DNA of 64,000 bases from Yponomeuta sedellus (lineage: Eukaryota; Arthropoda; Insecta; Lepidoptera; Yponomeutidae), in assembly GCA_934045075.1 (NCBI GenBank), contig OW203722.1, forward strand, positions 21,908,429 to 21,972,428. Direction: 5' to 3'. The notes under the pieces were generated by a model, which had not been told where the DNA came from, ran no database searches, and saw nothing but the letters and a program-made list of their open reading frames with translations. The position numbers were made by a program, and so were the translations under genes. Shown here one piece after another: positions 63,839 through 64,000 of this stretch. How positions within the stretch are numbered: position 1 is the stretch's first letter; every line of letters begins with the position of its first letter.

Positions 63839-64000
63839 ACATCTATAATTATCACCGTATTGTAATATTATATTTCTAGTTGTCTGTGTATAACTAAGTC
63901 TACAAATGCTGTGTATACCTTTAATTGACATAATCGCTAGGCCTAAGTCACATTTAGTATAAGCTTTATCATGTTTGCGTGCTTGCTGTTAGTGTACCTT
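63839..64000. other. End of window, nothing recognised
   Basis: AT-rich, no exon or repeat identified. Confidence 0.4.

Overview
The window is nuclear DNA from an insect, most likely a moth or butterfly. The DNA is AT-rich, the one host gene has introns of 1-9 kb, and those introns are packed with tRNA-derived and 5S-derived SINEs, LINE tails, Helitron-like ends that finish in GGGTCAGCTAG, and a Ty3/gypsy-type LTR element. The order Lepidoptera is inferred from the repeat types; no single sequence proves it.

Host gene: one gene on the + strand runs from 7246 to 45579 and leaves the window at both ends. Eleven exons were assembled by reading frame, GT-AG splice sites and matching intron phases (580 whole codons). 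They encode Ig domains 2 to 5, a fibronectin type III domain, a transmembrane helix and the start of the cytoplasmic tail. Domain order and motifs (GPYSEGGD, YKPLCR, HNCT, YDGGL, NPDLIP) match the Sidestep family of neuronal adhesion proteins, whose Drosophila members bind Beat-family partners. The signal peptide and Ig1 exons are not in 1-7245. The end of the tail was not found in 45580-64000.

Layout: 1-7245 is upstream intron or flank with SINEs. 7246-33283 holds exons A-I (ectodomain). 33284-41900 is an 8.6-kb intron with a tandem Helitron pair. 41901-45579 holds the membrane and tail exons, with a five-copy 139-bp tandem array between them. 45580-64000 is probably the next intron. It carries a dead LTR retrotransposon (46843 to about 50930), LINE 3' ends, a 564-bp foldback SINE with a 13-bp target duplication, a (TA)66 hairpin, and many SINEs.

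Repeat families used below. A: tRNA-like core with ends CCTATTTAGAGGC/GCCTCTAAATAGG, often foldback. B: tRNA-Gly-like head. C: 5S rRNA-derived, about 15 copies. D: carries the 3' tail of an RTE-like LINE. E: tRNA-derived, about 350 bp or more. F: a 'GATCGTGGCAAGTGGCAGT' repeat. L and M: short repeats with AATAAAG near the end. Several copies show 8-13-bp target duplications, so they are true insertions. Many are arranged as inverted pairs, and this is the most distinctive structural theme of the window. No convincing second host gene, functional tRNA gene, rRNA gene or CRISPR array was found.
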